Below are positions 26,421 to 35,167 of a stretch of 42,683 bases of DNA, piece after piece. The DNA is from Solirubrobacterales bacterium (GTDB taxonomy: Bacteria; Actinomycetota; Thermoleophilia; Solirubrobacterales; Solirubrobacteraceae), in contig DAIDJO010000020.1 of the NCBI GenBank assembly GCA_027451345.1, positions 1 through 42,683 of the forward strand. The letters run 5' to 3'. A program made the position numbers and the translations under genes. How positions within the stretch are numbered: the first letter of the stretch is position 1; each line of letters starts with the position of its first letter. The notes under the pieces were generated by a model, which did not search any database, was not told the origin of the DNA, and worked only from the letters and a program-made list of their open reading frames with translations.

Positions 26421-26846
26421 ATGCCCAAGACGACGACGAGCGGCGCGGCGAAGCAGAGCGAGCTGCCGTCCACCCTGCGGCGCTCCGGCCAGAAGGCGCA
26501 GCGCACCTTCGCCAAGGCACACGACAGCGCGGCCGAGGAATACGGGGAGGGCGAGCGCGCGCACCGGGTGGCCTACGCCGCCCTCAAGCACACGCACGAG
26601 AAGGTCGGCGACCATTGGGAGCCCAAGGCCGAGGCGGGGGACTCCGATCCCCGCTCGAGCAGTCCTCGTGCCCGCGAGGGGGTGGGTGAGACCTACGGCG
26701 GCGTCGACGCCTCGAAGCCGAAGGCGAAGCTGTACGAGGAGGCGAAGCGCGCCGGGATCGAGGGGCGCTCGCGGATGAGCAAGCGCGAGCTGGCCAGGGC
26801 GCTGCAGCGTCACAACGATCGCGAGACGGCGCGAGCCAGGGCCTGA
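26421..26846 (+). CDS. ChaB-domain protein with C-terminal Rho-N/SAP-like helix pair
   Basis: The 141-residue protein has an N-terminal ChaB-family domain: ELPSTLRRSGQKAQRTFAKA then HDSAAEEYGEGERAHRVAYA and LKHTHEKVGDHW (about residues 15-75). A flexible link of about 25 residues follows. The C-terminus, KLYEEAKRAGIEGRSRMSKR followed by ELARALQRH, resembles Rho-N or SAP-type nucleic-acid-binding modules. ChaB was named as a cation-transport regulator in E. coli, but no ChaA is nearby and the link to DNA binding is inference. GGGAGGG precedes the ATG. Similar architectures are common in actinobacteria. Confidence 0.8.
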   Translation: MPKTTTSGAAKQSELPSTLRRSGQKAQRTFAKAHDSAAEEYGEGERAHRVAYAALKHTHEKVGDHWEPKAEAGDSDPRSSSPRAREGVGETYGGVDASKPKAKLYEEAKRAGIEGRSRMSKRELARALQRHNDRETARARA

Positions 26847-26892
26847 TCCGCGCCGGCGTCCGCTGCTGCCGCGGGCTGCGGCGGCCGCCCGC

Positions 26893-26930
26893 CGCGGCGC
26901 TCGGTTACCAGCGCGGCGCTCGGTTACCAG
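26893..26930. repeat. Exact 19-base tandem duplication at the end of the zinc-ribbon gene
   Basis: The 19-base unit CGCGGCGCTCGGTTACCAG occurs at 26893-26911 and again at 26912-26930 without change. The second copy contains the stop codon and last codon of the downstream minus-strand gene, so the duplication copied the gene end. Confidence 0.8.
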
Positions 26931-27190
26931 TATTCGGGCGCGAAGTGCACGAACGTGTTCCCGCGCTGCAGCGTCCACAGCTGGAACGCCTGGGCGTCGC
27001 TCATCGTCACCCGGTTGAGCGTTCCGCAGCGCGGGCAGCACGACGTCGCCGAGCGCGCTCCCGGCCGGCCCTTGAGCGAGATCAGATCGGGCGCGGCGAG
27101 ACAGGCGCGGCAGGCGAAGCTGGCCAGGACCACCGTCGCGCAGTCCTCGGCCGAGAACCGCGCCTGATCCTGCATCGTCGTTGTGCTCAT
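26924..27190 (-). CDS. Small zinc-ribbon protein, function unknown
   Basis: The 88-residue product has two Cys pairs, FACRAC (Cx2C) and SCCPRCG (Cx2C), about 27 residues apart, typical of a zinc ribbon. The C-terminal part reads VTMSDAQAFQLWTLQRGNTF then VHFAPEYW. I do not recognise the family. ATG 27190 is chosen because GGAG lies about eight bases upstream; an in-frame GTG at 27208 would add six residues. The gene is divergent from edd, with a 15-base palindrome between them, so both may share a regulator. Confidence 0.65.
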   Translation of the reverse strand: MSTTTMQDQARFSAEDCATVVLASFACRACLAAPDLISLKGRPGARSATSCCPRCGTLNRVTMSDAQAFQLWTLQRGNTFVHFAPEYW

Positions 27191-27245
27191 CCTCTCAGCT
27201 CCGGACACTTCTCATGGTGATCGGACAGATCGCTCGACTCTTTTG

Positions 27246-27279
27246 ATGCTTGACAAGCATAACTCTCATTAGATATAGC
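27246..27279 (+). promoter_or_regulatory. edd promoter with palindromic operator
   Basis: TTGACA (27250-27255) is a perfect -35. TATAGC (27274-27279, spacing 18) or GATATA (27272-27277, spacing 16) would serve as -10, placing the transcript start at or just before ATG 27287. The -35 lies inside the perfect odd palindrome ATGCTTGACAAGCAT (27246-27260). On the other strand TTGCGA-N17-TTATGC could drive the zinc-ribbon gene from the same region. Confidence 0.65.
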
Positions 27280-27286
27280 TCGCAAC

Positions 27287-29188
27287 ATGTGTAACTGGCC
27301 ACCCCCGCGAGCTTCCCGCGACGTGCACCTCGCCGTCGCCGAGGTGACCGAGCAGATCGCCCGCCGCAGCCGGGCCACCCGCCGCGCCTACCTCGACCGT
27401 CTCGAGCGCCGCATCGAACGCGATCAGCGCGACGGACGCCCCCGCGCCCACGCCGGATGCGCGAACCTGGCGCACGGCGTCGCCGCCTGCGGCGCCGAGG
27501 AGCAGGACCGCCTCGCGCGCCGGGACGTGCCGAACGTGGCGATCGTCTCCGCCTACAACGACATGCTCTCCGCGCACCAACCGCTCGACCGCTACCCCGC
27601 GCTGCTCAAGAAGGAGATCCTGCGCGCCGGGGGCGTCGCGCAGTTCGCCGGGGGCGTGCCGGCGATGTGCGACGGGATCACGCAGGGGCGCCCGGGCATG
27701 GAGCTCTCGCTCTTCAGCCGAGACGTCGTCGCGCTCGCCACGGCCGTCGCGCTCGCCCACGACATGTTCGACGCCGCCCTGCTGCTCGGCGTCTGCGACA
27801 AGATCGTGCCCGGACTCGTCGCCGGCGCGCTCAGCTTCGGGCACCTGCCGTGCCTGTTCGTGCCCGCCGGACCGATGCCCTCCGGCATTCCCAACGCCGA
27901 GAAGGCGCGCGTCCGAGAGCTCCATGCCGACGGTCAGGTCGACGCCGACGAGCTGCTCGAGTCCGAGCTGCGGTCGTATCACGCGCCGGGCACCTGCACC
28001 TTCTACGGCACGGCCAACACCAACCAGCTCGTGATGGAGGCGCTCGGCCTGCACCTGCCCGGGGCGAGCTTCGTGATCGCCGGGACGGCGCTGCGGCGTG
28101 AGCTCACCGCCGCGGCGGGACGCCGGATCGTCGAGCTCACCGAGCCCGAGCAGCTCGCGCCGATCGGGCGCGTCGTCGACGAACGCGCGATCGTCAACGC
28201 GGTGGTGGCGCTGCTCGCCACCGGCGGGTCGACGAACCACACGATGCATCTCGTCGCGATGGCGGCGGCCGCCGGCATCCAGCTCACCTGGCGGGACTTT
28301 GCCGCCCTGTCCCAGATCGTGCCGCTGCTCGCGCGGATCTACCCCAACGGCAACGCCGACATCAACGAGTTCCAGGCGGCCGGCGGCACCGCGACCCTGT
28401 TCGCCTCCCTGCTCGAGGTCGGCCTCCTGCACGAGGACGTCCTGACCGTCGTCGGCCCCGGGCTCAGCCGCTACACGTCGGCGCCGGAGCTGATCGCCGG
28501 GGAGCTCGTCTGGGGGTCGGCTCCGGCGGCCGGGAGCATCGATCCGGCGGTGCTCCGCTCGCCGCAGTACCCCTTCGCGCAGGACGGCGGCATCCGCGTC
28601 CTCGAGGGCTCGCTCGGCCGAGCGGTGATCAAGGTCTCCGCCGTGGCCGAGGAACACCGCACGGTGCAGGCGCCCGCCCGCGTCTTCGAGGACCAGCAGG
28701 AGTTCCTCGACGCGTTCGCCGACGGCGAGTGTGACCGGGACATGGTCGTCGTCATGCGCTTCCAGGGCCCGCGGGCGAACGGCATGCCGGAGCTCCACCG
28801 GCTCACGCCGGCGCTCGGCGTGCTCCAGCGTCGCGGCCACCGCATCGCGCTCGTCACCGACGGTCGCATGTCCGGCGCCTCGGGCAAGGTGCCAGCCGCG
28901 ATCCACTGCACGCCGGAGGCGGCCGACGGGGGCGCGCTCGCCCGGGTCCGTGACGGCGACCTGATCCGGGTCGACGCCCGCGCGGGGACGCTCGACGTGC
29001 TCGACGTCGACCTGCGCGCGCGCGAGCCGGCGGAACCCCCGCACGCCGGGGACATCGGGACCGGGCGCGAGCTGTTCCGGCTCTTCCGCGGTGCCGTCTC
29101 GAGCGCCGACGCCGGTGCGAGCATCTTCTCGATGCTCGACGCCGAGGTCGCGGACCCGGTGAGCGCCCCGAGCCTGACCCCGGCATGA
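27287..29188 (+). CDS. edd: Phosphogluconate dehydratase (Entner-Doudoroff)
   Basis: Edd dehydrates 6-phosphogluconate to KDPG and is a 4Fe-4S enzyme of the IlvD/Edd family. The 633-residue protein aligns by eye along its length with E. coli Edd: [73 protein letters not shown] and [20 protein letters not shown]. The cluster cysteines (in AMCDG, GVCDK and GTCTF) are kept. [18 protein letters not shown] and [17 protein letters not shown] are also intact. About 20 N-terminal residues exceed the E. coli form. It overlaps eda by four bases. Confidence 0.95.
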   Translation: MCNWPPPRASRDVHLAVAEVTEQIARRSRATRRAYLDRLERRIERDQRDGRPRAHAGCANLAHGVAACGAEEQDRLARRDVPNVAIVSAYNDMLSAHQPLDRYPALLKKEILRAGGVAQFAGGVPAMCDGITQGRPGMELSLFSRDVVALATAVALAHDMFDAALLLGVCDKIVPGLVAGALSFGHLPCLFVPAGPMPSGIPNAEKARVRELHADGQVDADELLESELRSYHAPGTCTFYGTANTNQLVMEALGLHLPGASFVIAGTALRRELTAAAGRRIVELTEPEQLAPIGRVVDERAIVNAVVALLATGGSTNHTMHLVAMAAAAGIQLTWRDFAALSQIVPLLARIYPNGNADINEFQAAGGTATLFASLLEVGLLHEDVLTVVGPGLSRYTSAPELIAGELVWGSAPAAGSIDPAVLRSPQYPFAQDGGIRVLEGSLGRAVIKVSAVAEEHRTVQAPARVFEDQQEFLDAFADGECDRDMVVVMRFQGPRANGMPELHRLTPALGVLQRRGHRIALVTDGRMSGASGKVPAAIHCTPEAADGGALARVRDGDLIRVDARAGTLDVLDVDLRAREPAEPPHAGDIGTGRELFRLFRGAVSSADAGASIFSMLDAEVADPVSAPSLTPA

Positions 29189-29862
29189 CCCCGAGCCTGA
29201 CAGACTGCGGCTCGCCGATGAGCTTCCAGGCACTCCTTGGCCGCACCCGCGTGGTGCCCGTCATCACGATCGAGGAGGAGGCGACCGCGGTCCCGCTCGC
29301 CGAGGCGCTCGTCGCCGGGGGGCTGCCGGTGCTCGAGATCACGCTGCGGACCCCGGCCGGCCTGGGCTCGATCCGCCGGATCGCCGCCGAGGTGCCCGGC
29401 GCGGTCGTCGGCGCCGGCACCGTGACGAGCCCCGAGCAGCTGCACGCCGCCACCGAGGCCGGCGCCCGCTTCATCGTCTCGCCCGGGTGCACCGACGCGC
29501 TCGCCGCGGCCGCGGCCACCACCACCACCGCGTTCCTCCCCGGCGCGGTGACCGCGAGCGAGGTGCTGCGCCTGCTGGAACTCGGGATCTCGACGATGAA
29601 GTTCTTCCCGGCGCAGACGAGCGGCGGCGTGGCGGCGCTCCGGGCGCTCGGGGCGCCCTTCCCGCAGGTGCGCTTCTGCCCCACCGGCGGCATCGACCTC
29701 GCCCGGGCCGCGGAGTATCTCGCCCTCCCCAACGTCGTCTGCGTCGGCGGCTCCTGGATGGTCCCCGGAGAGCTGATCGCGCGCCGGGCGTGGAATCGGG
29801 TCGCCGCCCTCGCCACCGAGGCATCCGCCGCGACGAGCGCGCCGACCGCCGTCCCCGCGTAG
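29185..29862 (+). CDS. eda: KDPG (2-keto-3-deoxy-6-phosphogluconate) aldolase
   Basis: Eda splits KDPG to pyruvate and glyceraldehyde 3-phosphate, the step after Edd. The 225-residue class I aldolase has [34 protein letters not shown] (the active-site Glu and Thr), [11 protein letters not shown], and the Schiff-base Lys in [13 protein letters not shown] (about residue 138). [20 protein letters not shown] closes the barrel. The ATG lies inside the edd stop (ATGA), so the two are coupled. ATG 29218 is an alternative start nearer the family norm of ~213 residues. Confidence 0.95.
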   Translation: MTPSLTDCGSPMSFQALLGRTRVVPVITIEEEATAVPLAEALVAGGLPVLEITLRTPAGLGSIRRIAAEVPGAVVGAGTVTSPEQLHAATEAGARFIVSPGCTDALAAAAATTTTAFLPGAVTASEVLRLLELGISTMKFFPAQTSGGVAALRALGAPFPQVRFCPTGGIDLARAAEYLALPNVVCVGGSWMVPGELIARRAWNRVAALATEASAATSAPTAVPA

Positions 29863-29866
29863 GTGA

Positions 29867-29891
29867 GGCGGCGGCGGAGCGCGCCGCCGCC
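29867..29891. terminator. Bidirectional hairpin between eda and the ROK gene
   Basis: GGCGGCGGCG (29867-29876) and CGCCGCCGCC (29882-29891) form a perfect 10-bp stem with a five-base loop, in the 40-base gap between convergent genes. Confidence 0.55.
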
Positions 29892-29902
29892 GAAGGGGAA
29901 CC

Positions 29903-31090
29903 TCAGGCCACGGGGCCGGCGGAGCGCCGCTCGACCAGCTCGGCGACGCGGTCGGGCTCCAGCACGTGGTCGATCACCATGTGCGCCGCGCCGATGATGC
30001 CGGCCATGTGGCCGAGCTCGGTGAGGACGATCTCGAGATGCCGGGAGGCCACCGGGGTGGCGTGACGGTAGACCACCTCGCGCACGGCGGCGAACACCTG
30101 CTCATCGGCCTCGGCGAGCTTGCCGCCGATCACCACCGAGGTCGGGTTCAGCAGGTTGACGGCATCGGCCACCGCGACGCCGACGAGGCGGCCGCTGCGG
30201 CGCACCTGGCCGGTGGCCTCCGGGTGTCCCTCGCGCGCGAGGCGCACCACGTCGGGCGGGGTGGGGGCGAGGTCGCCCATACGACGGGCGATCGCCCACC
30301 CTCCGGCGACGGCGTCGAGGCAGCCGACGTTGCCGCAGCGGCACACGTCCGATCCCTCCGGGTCAACGACGATGTGCCCGATGTCCCCCGCTGCGCCGCG
30401 CTCGCCGCGCAGGACCTCGCCGTAGGCGATCAGCCCGGCGCCGATGCCGCTGCCGATCTTGACGAAGATCATGTGCCGGTCGCCGCGGCGGGCCTGGCGG
30501 TGCTCGCCGATCGCCATGATCCGGGCGTCGTTGTCCACGAGCACCGGCGCGGCGGTGATGTCGGCGAACATGCTCGGCACGTCGACGCCGTCCCACCCCG
30601 GCATGGCCGGCGGGCTGACGGGCCGGCCGGTCTGGAAGTCGACCGGTCCCGGCAGGCCGATCCCGACCCCGAGCACGTCCTCCCAGCCCCGGCCGACCTC
30701 GCTGAGCAGCTCGGTGAAGCGCGCCTGCACCCACGCGAGGACGACCTCCGGCCCGCGCTCGATCTGCAGCGAGGCGGTGAGCTCGGCGAGCGGGCGGGCG
30801 CCGAGGTCGCAGACGGCCAGGTGGCACCCGGTCTGGCCGAGGTCACCGACGACCACCAGCCCGGCGCCCTCGTCGAAGGCGAAGATCGATGCGGGGCGTC
30901 CGCCGCTCGACTGGGCGTCACCCGCCACCCGGACGAGGCCGGCCTCGGCGAGGACCCCGAGGCGCTGCACGACGGTCGAGCGCGCAACGCCGAGGTGCTC
31001 GGCGAGCTCGTTGCGCGTCGTCGCCTCCCCGGAGCGGATCAGGGCGAGAACGGATCCTGGTGAAGCTGGTTCGGCGATCCCGGACACCAT
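29903..31090 (-). CDS. ROK-family transcriptional regulator/kinase-fold repressor (NagC/Mlc type)
   Basis: The 395-residue protein has an N-terminal winged helix ([20 protein letters not shown] then [11 protein letters not shown], about residues 30-60), followed by a full ROK domain. The ROK sugar-kinase fold shows [49 protein letters not shown] and [10 protein letters not shown]. The zinc signature [15 protein letters not shown] is intact. DNA-binding ROK proteins sense sugars or sugar phosphates. Its place beside edd-eda suggests control of that pathway, which is inference. ATG 31090 gives the usual length. Confidence 0.88.
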   Translation of the reverse strand: MVSGIAEPASPGSVLALIRSGEATTRNELAEHLGVARSTVVQRLGVLAEAGLVRVAGDAQSSGGRPASIFAFDEGAGLVVVGDLGQTGCHLAVCDLGARPLAELTASLQIERGPEVVLAWVQARFTELLSEVGRGWEDVLGVGIGLPGPVDFQTGRPVSPPAMPGWDGVDVPSMFADITAAPVLVDNDARIMAIGEHRQARRGDRHMIFVKIGSGIGAGLIAYGEVLRGERGAAGDIGHIVVDPEGSDVCRCGNVGCLDAVAGGWAIARRMGDLAPTPPDVVRLAREGHPEATGQVRRSGRLVGVAVADAVNLLNPTSVVIGGKLAEADEQVFAAVREVVYRHATPVASRHLEIVLTELGHMAGIIGAAHMVIDHVLEPDRVAELVERRSAGPVA

Positions 31091-31098
31091 AGAGGGTG

Positions 31099-31110
31099 TG
31101 AAACGCTTCC
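31099..31110. promoter_or_regulatory. LacI/ROK-like operator upstream of the ROK gene
   Basis: TGAAACGCTTCC resembles the imperfect GAAACG/C-TTTC palindromes bound by LacI-type and some ROK repressors. It lies nine bases upstream of the start codon, consistent with autoregulation. It does not resemble the edd palindrome. Confidence 0.35.
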
Positions 31111-31150
31111 GGACCGTGGCGCTCCGGGCGGGTCGCCGCACCGCGGCGGA

Positions 31151-32197
31151 TCAGGCCGAGCCCCGCCTGGCCCGTTCCGGCAGCCAGCCGACCGACTCAT
31201 GGCGGCTGCGGCGCAGCAGCAGGAACGCGACCGTGCCCCATGTCGCCGGAACCCAGAGCGAGATGGCGTGGTAGACGATCGTGGCGGAGGTGGCGAGGGT
31301 GTCATTGACCCCGTAGAGCACGAACATGCCGACCAGGCTGCCGTCGAGCACGCCGATCCCGCCGGGGATCGGGATCAGGTTCGACAGGTAGCCGATCTGG
31401 TAGGCGAGGATCAGCGACGCGAGCGGCGGCGTGTCCCCGAGCGCCCGGAAGCAGACCCAGAGCACGGCGATGTCGAACCACAGGTAGCCCACCGCACCGA
31501 GCAGCCGCCAGTCGAAACCGAACAGCAGTCGGCGCGTCTGGCGGATCGTGTCGGACATCGCCCCCGCCCAGTCGGCGATCCGCCCGTCGCGCCGCTCGAC
31601 GATCAGCCGGTCGTTGACCTCGGGCAGCAGCACGAACCCGACGAAGACCACCACCCCGACCGCTCCCGGCACCAGGCTGAGCAGCACGCTCCGGCTGCCC
31701 GGCAGCACGCCCGCCCACAGGCCGAGGCCGGCGAGCGCGAGCGTGATCACGTTGATGCCGCTCGTCAGCAGGAAGAGCACGGCGGAGCGCTCGGCGACCT
31801 GGCCGGGGCGGGCGCCCCGCTCGATCAGCAGCCACGCGCCGACGGCGACGCTGCCGGCGCCGCCGAGGGCCACCGCCGAGCCGAAGGCGAGCTCGCTCAG
31901 CGCCACCCGCGCCCCGAAGCGGCGCGGGGTGCGGTTGAACACGAGCAGGAAGGCGACGATGTACCCGACGCAGGAGAGCACCTCGAGGCCGATCGCGGCG
32001 AGCACCCAGCCGATCCCCATCCGCAGGATGTTGTGCTCGACGTCATGGAGGCTCGGGACCGCGAGCATCAGGCCCACCGCCATCGCGACGAGCACGGCCA
32101 GCGAGATCAGGCCATTCTTGAGGTTCTGCGTCGCCCTGACGTCGTCGAGCCCGAGGTTCCCCGCGGGCTCCTCCTCCGGTTCTGGGTCCTCCGCCAC
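31151..32197 (-). CDS. Lysylphosphatidylglycerol-synthase-TM/UPF0104 family membrane protein
   Basis: The 348-residue protein has about eight hydrophobic spans. Its diagnostic C-terminal block is LILAYQIGYLSNLIPIPGGI, followed by GVLDGSLVGMFVLYG (about residues 280-314), the hallmark of the LPG-synthase transmembrane (PF03706) family. No aminoacyl-transferase domain is attached, so it is a stand-alone integral protein, possibly a lipid flippase or glycolipid handler. The N-terminal ~25 residues are acidic. GTG 32197 is preferred; ATG 32224 would overlap the start of the divergent gene. Confidence 0.8.
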   Translation of the reverse strand: MAEDPEPEEEPAGNLGLDDVRATQNLKNGLISLAVLVAMAVGLMLAVPSLHDVEHNILRMGIGWVLAAIGLEVLSCVGYIVAFLLVFNRTPRRFGARVALSELAFGSAVALGGAGSVAVGAWLLIERGARPGQVAERSAVLFLLTSGINVITLALAGLGLWAGVLPGSRSVLLSLVPGAVGVVVFVGFVLLPEVNDRLIVERRDGRIADWAGAMSDTIRQTRRLLFGFDWRLLGAVGYLWFDIAVLWVCFRALGDTPPLASLILAYQIGYLSNLIPIPGGIGVLDGSLVGMFVLYGVNDTLATSATIVYHAISLWVPATWGTVAFLLLRRSRHESVGWLPERARRGSA

Positions 32198-32202
32198 GGA
32201 CC

Positions 32203-32208
32203 TATCGT
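32203..32208 (+). promoter_or_regulatory. Candidate -10 box of the MBL-fold gene
   Basis: TATCGT ends 14 bases before ATG 32223, in the tight divergent region. A transcript starting near 32215 would have a leader of only about eight bases. Confidence 0.3.
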
Positions 32209-32222
32209 GCCATCCTGGCGCC

Positions 32223-33011
32223 ATGCGGCGGCTTGACCTCCCCGGCTACGACGGCGTCGGTCTCCGTGCCGATAACCCCGGGCCGCTCACGCTGACGGGG
32301 ACGAACACCTGGATCTACGGGCGGGAGCCGTGCTGGCTGATCGACCCGGGGCCGGCCCTGGCCGCTCACCTCGACGCGATCAGCGAGGAGATCGACGAGC
32401 GGGGCGGACTGGGGGCGGTGCTGCTCACGCACGATCACGTGGACCATGCCGAGGGGGTACCCGAGATCGTCTCCCGCTTCTCACCCGTCCCGCTCGCCGC
32501 CGCCCGTGGCGAGGTCACCGTCCGGCTGGAGGATGGGGCGCGCATCGGTCCGTTCGAGGTGGTCGCCTCACCCGGGCATTCGCCGGACCACCTCGCCTAT
32601 GTCGTCGGCCGGCTCGCCTTCAGCGGGGACGCGGTGCTCGGCGAGGGGAGCGTGTTCGTCGCCGGGCAGCTCACCGAGTACCTCGGCTCGCTGCGCCTGC
32701 TGCAGGCCCGTCGGCTCGAGCTGATCGCGCCCGGCCACGGGCCGGTGGTGCTCGATCCCGAGGCGAAGCTCGCGCAGTACATCGCGCACCGGCTCGCCCG
32801 CGAGGAGGCGCTCGTCGCGGCGCTCGCGGACGGCGGGCGGAGCACCGAGCAGCTGCTCGACGCGGCCTGGGCGGACGTGCCCGCGTCCCTGCGTCCGGCG
32901 GCGGCGGTCACGCTCGAGGCGCACCTCGAGAAGCTCGCCGCGGAGGGCCGGCTCCCGGATGGCGTCCAGCGCGGGGGCGGTCCAGCGGGACCCGCCCCCG
33001 CGGCCGGTTAG
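32223..33011 (+). CDS. Metallo-beta-lactamase-fold hydrolase (LACTB2/glyoxalase-II-like)
   Basis: The 262-residue protein shows NPGPLTLTGTNTWIYG at the start. The metal motif LLTHDHVDHAEGV (HxHxDH, about residues 75-81) follows, and further ligands lie in ASPGHSPDHLAYVV, AFSGDAVLGEGSVF (Asp) and APGHGPVV (His). The C-terminal winged helix-like part (TLEAHLEKLAAEGRL) matches LACTB2-like MBL enzymes, which act on RNA, and also some hydroxyacylglutathione hydrolases. The substrate is uncertain. It ends convergently with the MMPL gene, overlapping it by four bases. Confidence 0.88.
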   Translation: MRRLDLPGYDGVGLRADNPGPLTLTGTNTWIYGREPCWLIDPGPALAAHLDAISEEIDERGGLGAVLLTHDHVDHAEGVPEIVSRFSPVPLAAARGEVTVRLEDGARIGPFEVVASPGHSPDHLAYVVGRLAFSGDAVLGEGSVFVAGQLTEYLGSLRLLQARRLELIAPGHGPVVLDPEAKLAQYIAHRLAREEALVAALADGGRSTEQLLDAAWADVPASLRPAAAVTLEAHLEKLAAEGRLPDGVQRGGGPAGPAPAAG

Positions 33012-35119
33012 GGGACGGGCGTCCGGGTCGGCGGGGACGCCGTGCGCCGCGTCGGCGGGGACGCCGTGCGCCGCGCCGGCGCGGCCGGCCACCAGAAGCG
33101 CTCCCCGAGGATGACGGCGAGCGCCGGGATCGTCGCCGTGCGGACGAGCAGTGTGTCGAGCAGCACGCCGACGCCGACGATGATGCCGACCTCGGTGAGG
33201 ACGATCACCGGGATCACCGAGAGAGCGGCGAACACCGCCGCCAGCAGGATGCCCGCGCTCGTGATCACCCCGCCGGTCGCGGCGAGCGCGCGCAGTACCC
33301 CGGCCGGCGTCGAGTGCCGGGCGAACGTCTCCTCGCGGGCTCGCGTGATCAGGAAGATGTTGTAGTCGATCCCGAGCGCGACCAGGAACAGGAACGAGAG
33401 CAGCGGCACCTGGTTGTCGATGCCCGGGTAGCCGAGCACCAGGCGCGAGATGACGGTGCCCGCCCCGAGCGCCGCGAGGTACGAGGCGACGACGCTCGCC
33501 GTCAGCAGGACCGGCGCGAGCAGCGAGCGCAGCAGCGCGACGAGAATGACGAGCACGACGGCGAGGATCACGGGGACGATCACCGTGAGGTCCCGGTTGG
33601 CCGTCTGGTTGACATCGAGGTTCGTCGCCACGGTGCCGCCGACGAGCCCCCGCACGCCGCGCAGCCGCGCGCGGAGGGCACGGATCGCCCGGAAGCTGGC
33701 GGGCGTGTCCGGGTTGGCCCGCAGCGACGCGTTGATCTCGGCCAGGCCGCCCGCGCTCGCGACGCGACGGGGGGACGCGACGCCGGGGGTCGCGCGGGTG
33801 AGCGCGACCGCTCGGCTGGCCAGGCGCGCGGGCGCGACCACCACCACCGGGTCGGAGGCGCCGGCCGGGAAGTGCCGGCCGAGCGTGGCCAGCCCCGTCA
33901 CCGACGGGGCCTTCACCCGAAACTGCTGGGTCTGGGAGAGGCCGAGCCGCGTCGAGGTCAGGCCGACGGCGAGCACCCCGAGCACCACGGCCGAGCCGAG
34001 GACCACCGAACGTGACCGCCGCTGCACGAGCCGCCCGGCCCGCGCCCAGACGCTGCGCTCGAGCGCCCGCTCGGCCGCGTCGGGACCGGCCGCGCGCGGC
34101 ACCGCGGGCCAGAACGCGCGCCGTCCGACGATGGAGAGCGCGGCGGGCAGGACGAGCAGGCCGAACAGCGCGACGACCGCGATGCCGACGGCGGCGCACG
34201 CCCCGATCGCGGCCGTCTGCCGCAGGTTGGCGAGCAGGAGGCTGAGCAGGCTGAGGATGACGGTGCCCGCGCTCGCCAGGATGGCGGGGGCGACCGCCCG
34301 CAGGGCGTGCTCGAGGGCGTCGCGGTGATCGGCCCGCGTGAGGAGCTCCTGGCGGTAGCGGGAGATCAGGAGCAGCGCGTAGTCCGTGCCGGCACCGAAG
34401 ACGATCACGGTGACGATCCCCGTCGTCGCCTGGCTGATCGGCAGGCTCGTGTGCCTGGAGAGCAGCGTCACGAGGGCGGTGGTGGCGCCGTCGGCCATGC
34501 CGACGACGGCGAGCGGCACGACGAAGAGCAGCGGGCTGCGGTAGGTGACGATCAGCAGCACCGCCACCACGAGCACGGTGACGAGCAGCAGCGACACGTC
34601 GGCCCCGCTGAAGCTGTTGGCGATGTCGGCCTCGAAGGCGGCCGCGCCGGTCACCTGCGCGCGCAGGCCGTGGGGCAGGCCGGCGCCCGCGAGGTGGCGC
34701 AGCCGCCGCACCGCGTGCAGCAGCCGGGTGCTCGTGTCGGAGGCGAGCAGGGGCACGCTGAGCAGCGCCGCCCGTCCGTCGCGGGAGAGGATCGGGCCGA
34801 TCACCGGGCCGCGCTCGGCGACGGTCGCCATCCGCCGGGCGGCCGCGGCGATCGCGGCCCGATCGGCGGCCGTCAGCTGGCCGGGCTCGCGCGCGAAGAC
34901 GACGAGTGCCGGCAGCGTCTCGCCCCCGGGCAGCCGCCGCTGCAGTCGCGCCACCCGCGCCGACTGCGAGCCGGCGGGAAGTCCGGTGGTCGGGTCGTTG
35001 GAGATGCGCATCGCGCCGGCGCCGGAGCTGAGCGCGCCGACGAGCAGCACGCCGAGGAGCAGCACGAGCCAGCCGGTTCGGCGGCCGATGATCCGGTGGG
35101 TGAGGGTCTCGCGTCGCAT
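33008..35119 (-). CDS. MMPL-family RND transporter
   Basis: The 703-residue protein has 12 predicted hydrophobic spans in two halves, each with a large exported loop. The first span (TGWLVLLLGVLLVGALSSGA) is followed by a loop with VVFAREPGQLTAADRAAIA. VFGAGTDYALLLISRYRQEL and FLVALGIDYNIFLITRAREE are the paired G-x-D-Y motifs of MMPL proteins that carry the proton-relay Asp. Mycobacterial relatives move lipids or siderophores; the cargo here is unknown. The last ~24 residues are a repeat-built tail, TASPPTRRTASPPT. No periplasmic partner is nearby. Confidence 0.92.
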   Translation of the reverse strand: MRRETLTHRIIGRRTGWLVLLLGVLLVGALSSGAGAMRISNDPTTGLPAGSQSARVARLQRRLPGGETLPALVVFAREPGQLTAADRAAIAAAARRMATVAERGPVIGPILSRDGRAALLSVPLLASDTSTRLLHAVRRLRHLAGAGLPHGLRAQVTGAAAFEADIANSFSGADVSLLLVTVLVVAVLLIVTYRSPLLFVVPLAVVGMADGATTALVTLLSRHTSLPISQATTGIVTVIVFGAGTDYALLLISRYRQELLTRADHRDALEHALRAVAPAILASAGTVILSLLSLLLANLRQTAAIGACAAVGIAVVALFGLLVLPAALSIVGRRAFWPAVPRAAGPDAAERALERSVWARAGRLVQRRSRSVVLGSAVVLGVLAVGLTSTRLGLSQTQQFRVKAPSVTGLATLGRHFPAGASDPVVVVAPARLASRAVALTRATPGVASPRRVASAGGLAEINASLRANPDTPASFRAIRALRARLRGVRGLVGGTVATNLDVNQTANRDLTVIVPVILAVVLVILVALLRSLLAPVLLTASVVASYLAALGAGTVISRLVLGYPGIDNQVPLLSFLFLVALGIDYNIFLITRAREETFARHSTPAGVLRALAATGGVITSAGILLAAVFAALSVIPVIVLTEVGIIVGVGVLLDTLLVRTATIPALAVILGERFWWPAAPARRTASPPTRRTASPPTRTPVP
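33027..33074. repeat. 24-base tandem repeat at the 3' end of the MMPL gene
   Basis: A 24-base unit starting GTCGGCGGGGACGCCGTGCG repeats exactly at 33027-33050 and 33051-33074. On the minus strand it encodes the duplicated RRTASPPT of the MMPL tail. It looks like a recent slippage expansion. Confidence 0.75.
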
Positions 35120-35167
35120 CCCAGGGTTGTACGGGGAACGGGCTCGGATCGGTTGCTGACCTGGCCC

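Noticed and set aside
25236-27041. A 601-residue hydrolase fusion on the minus strand
   Set aside because: The part upstream of 26135 is open only because of high GC, overlaps the ChaB gene antisense, and has no family match; the hydrolase fold begins at 26123.
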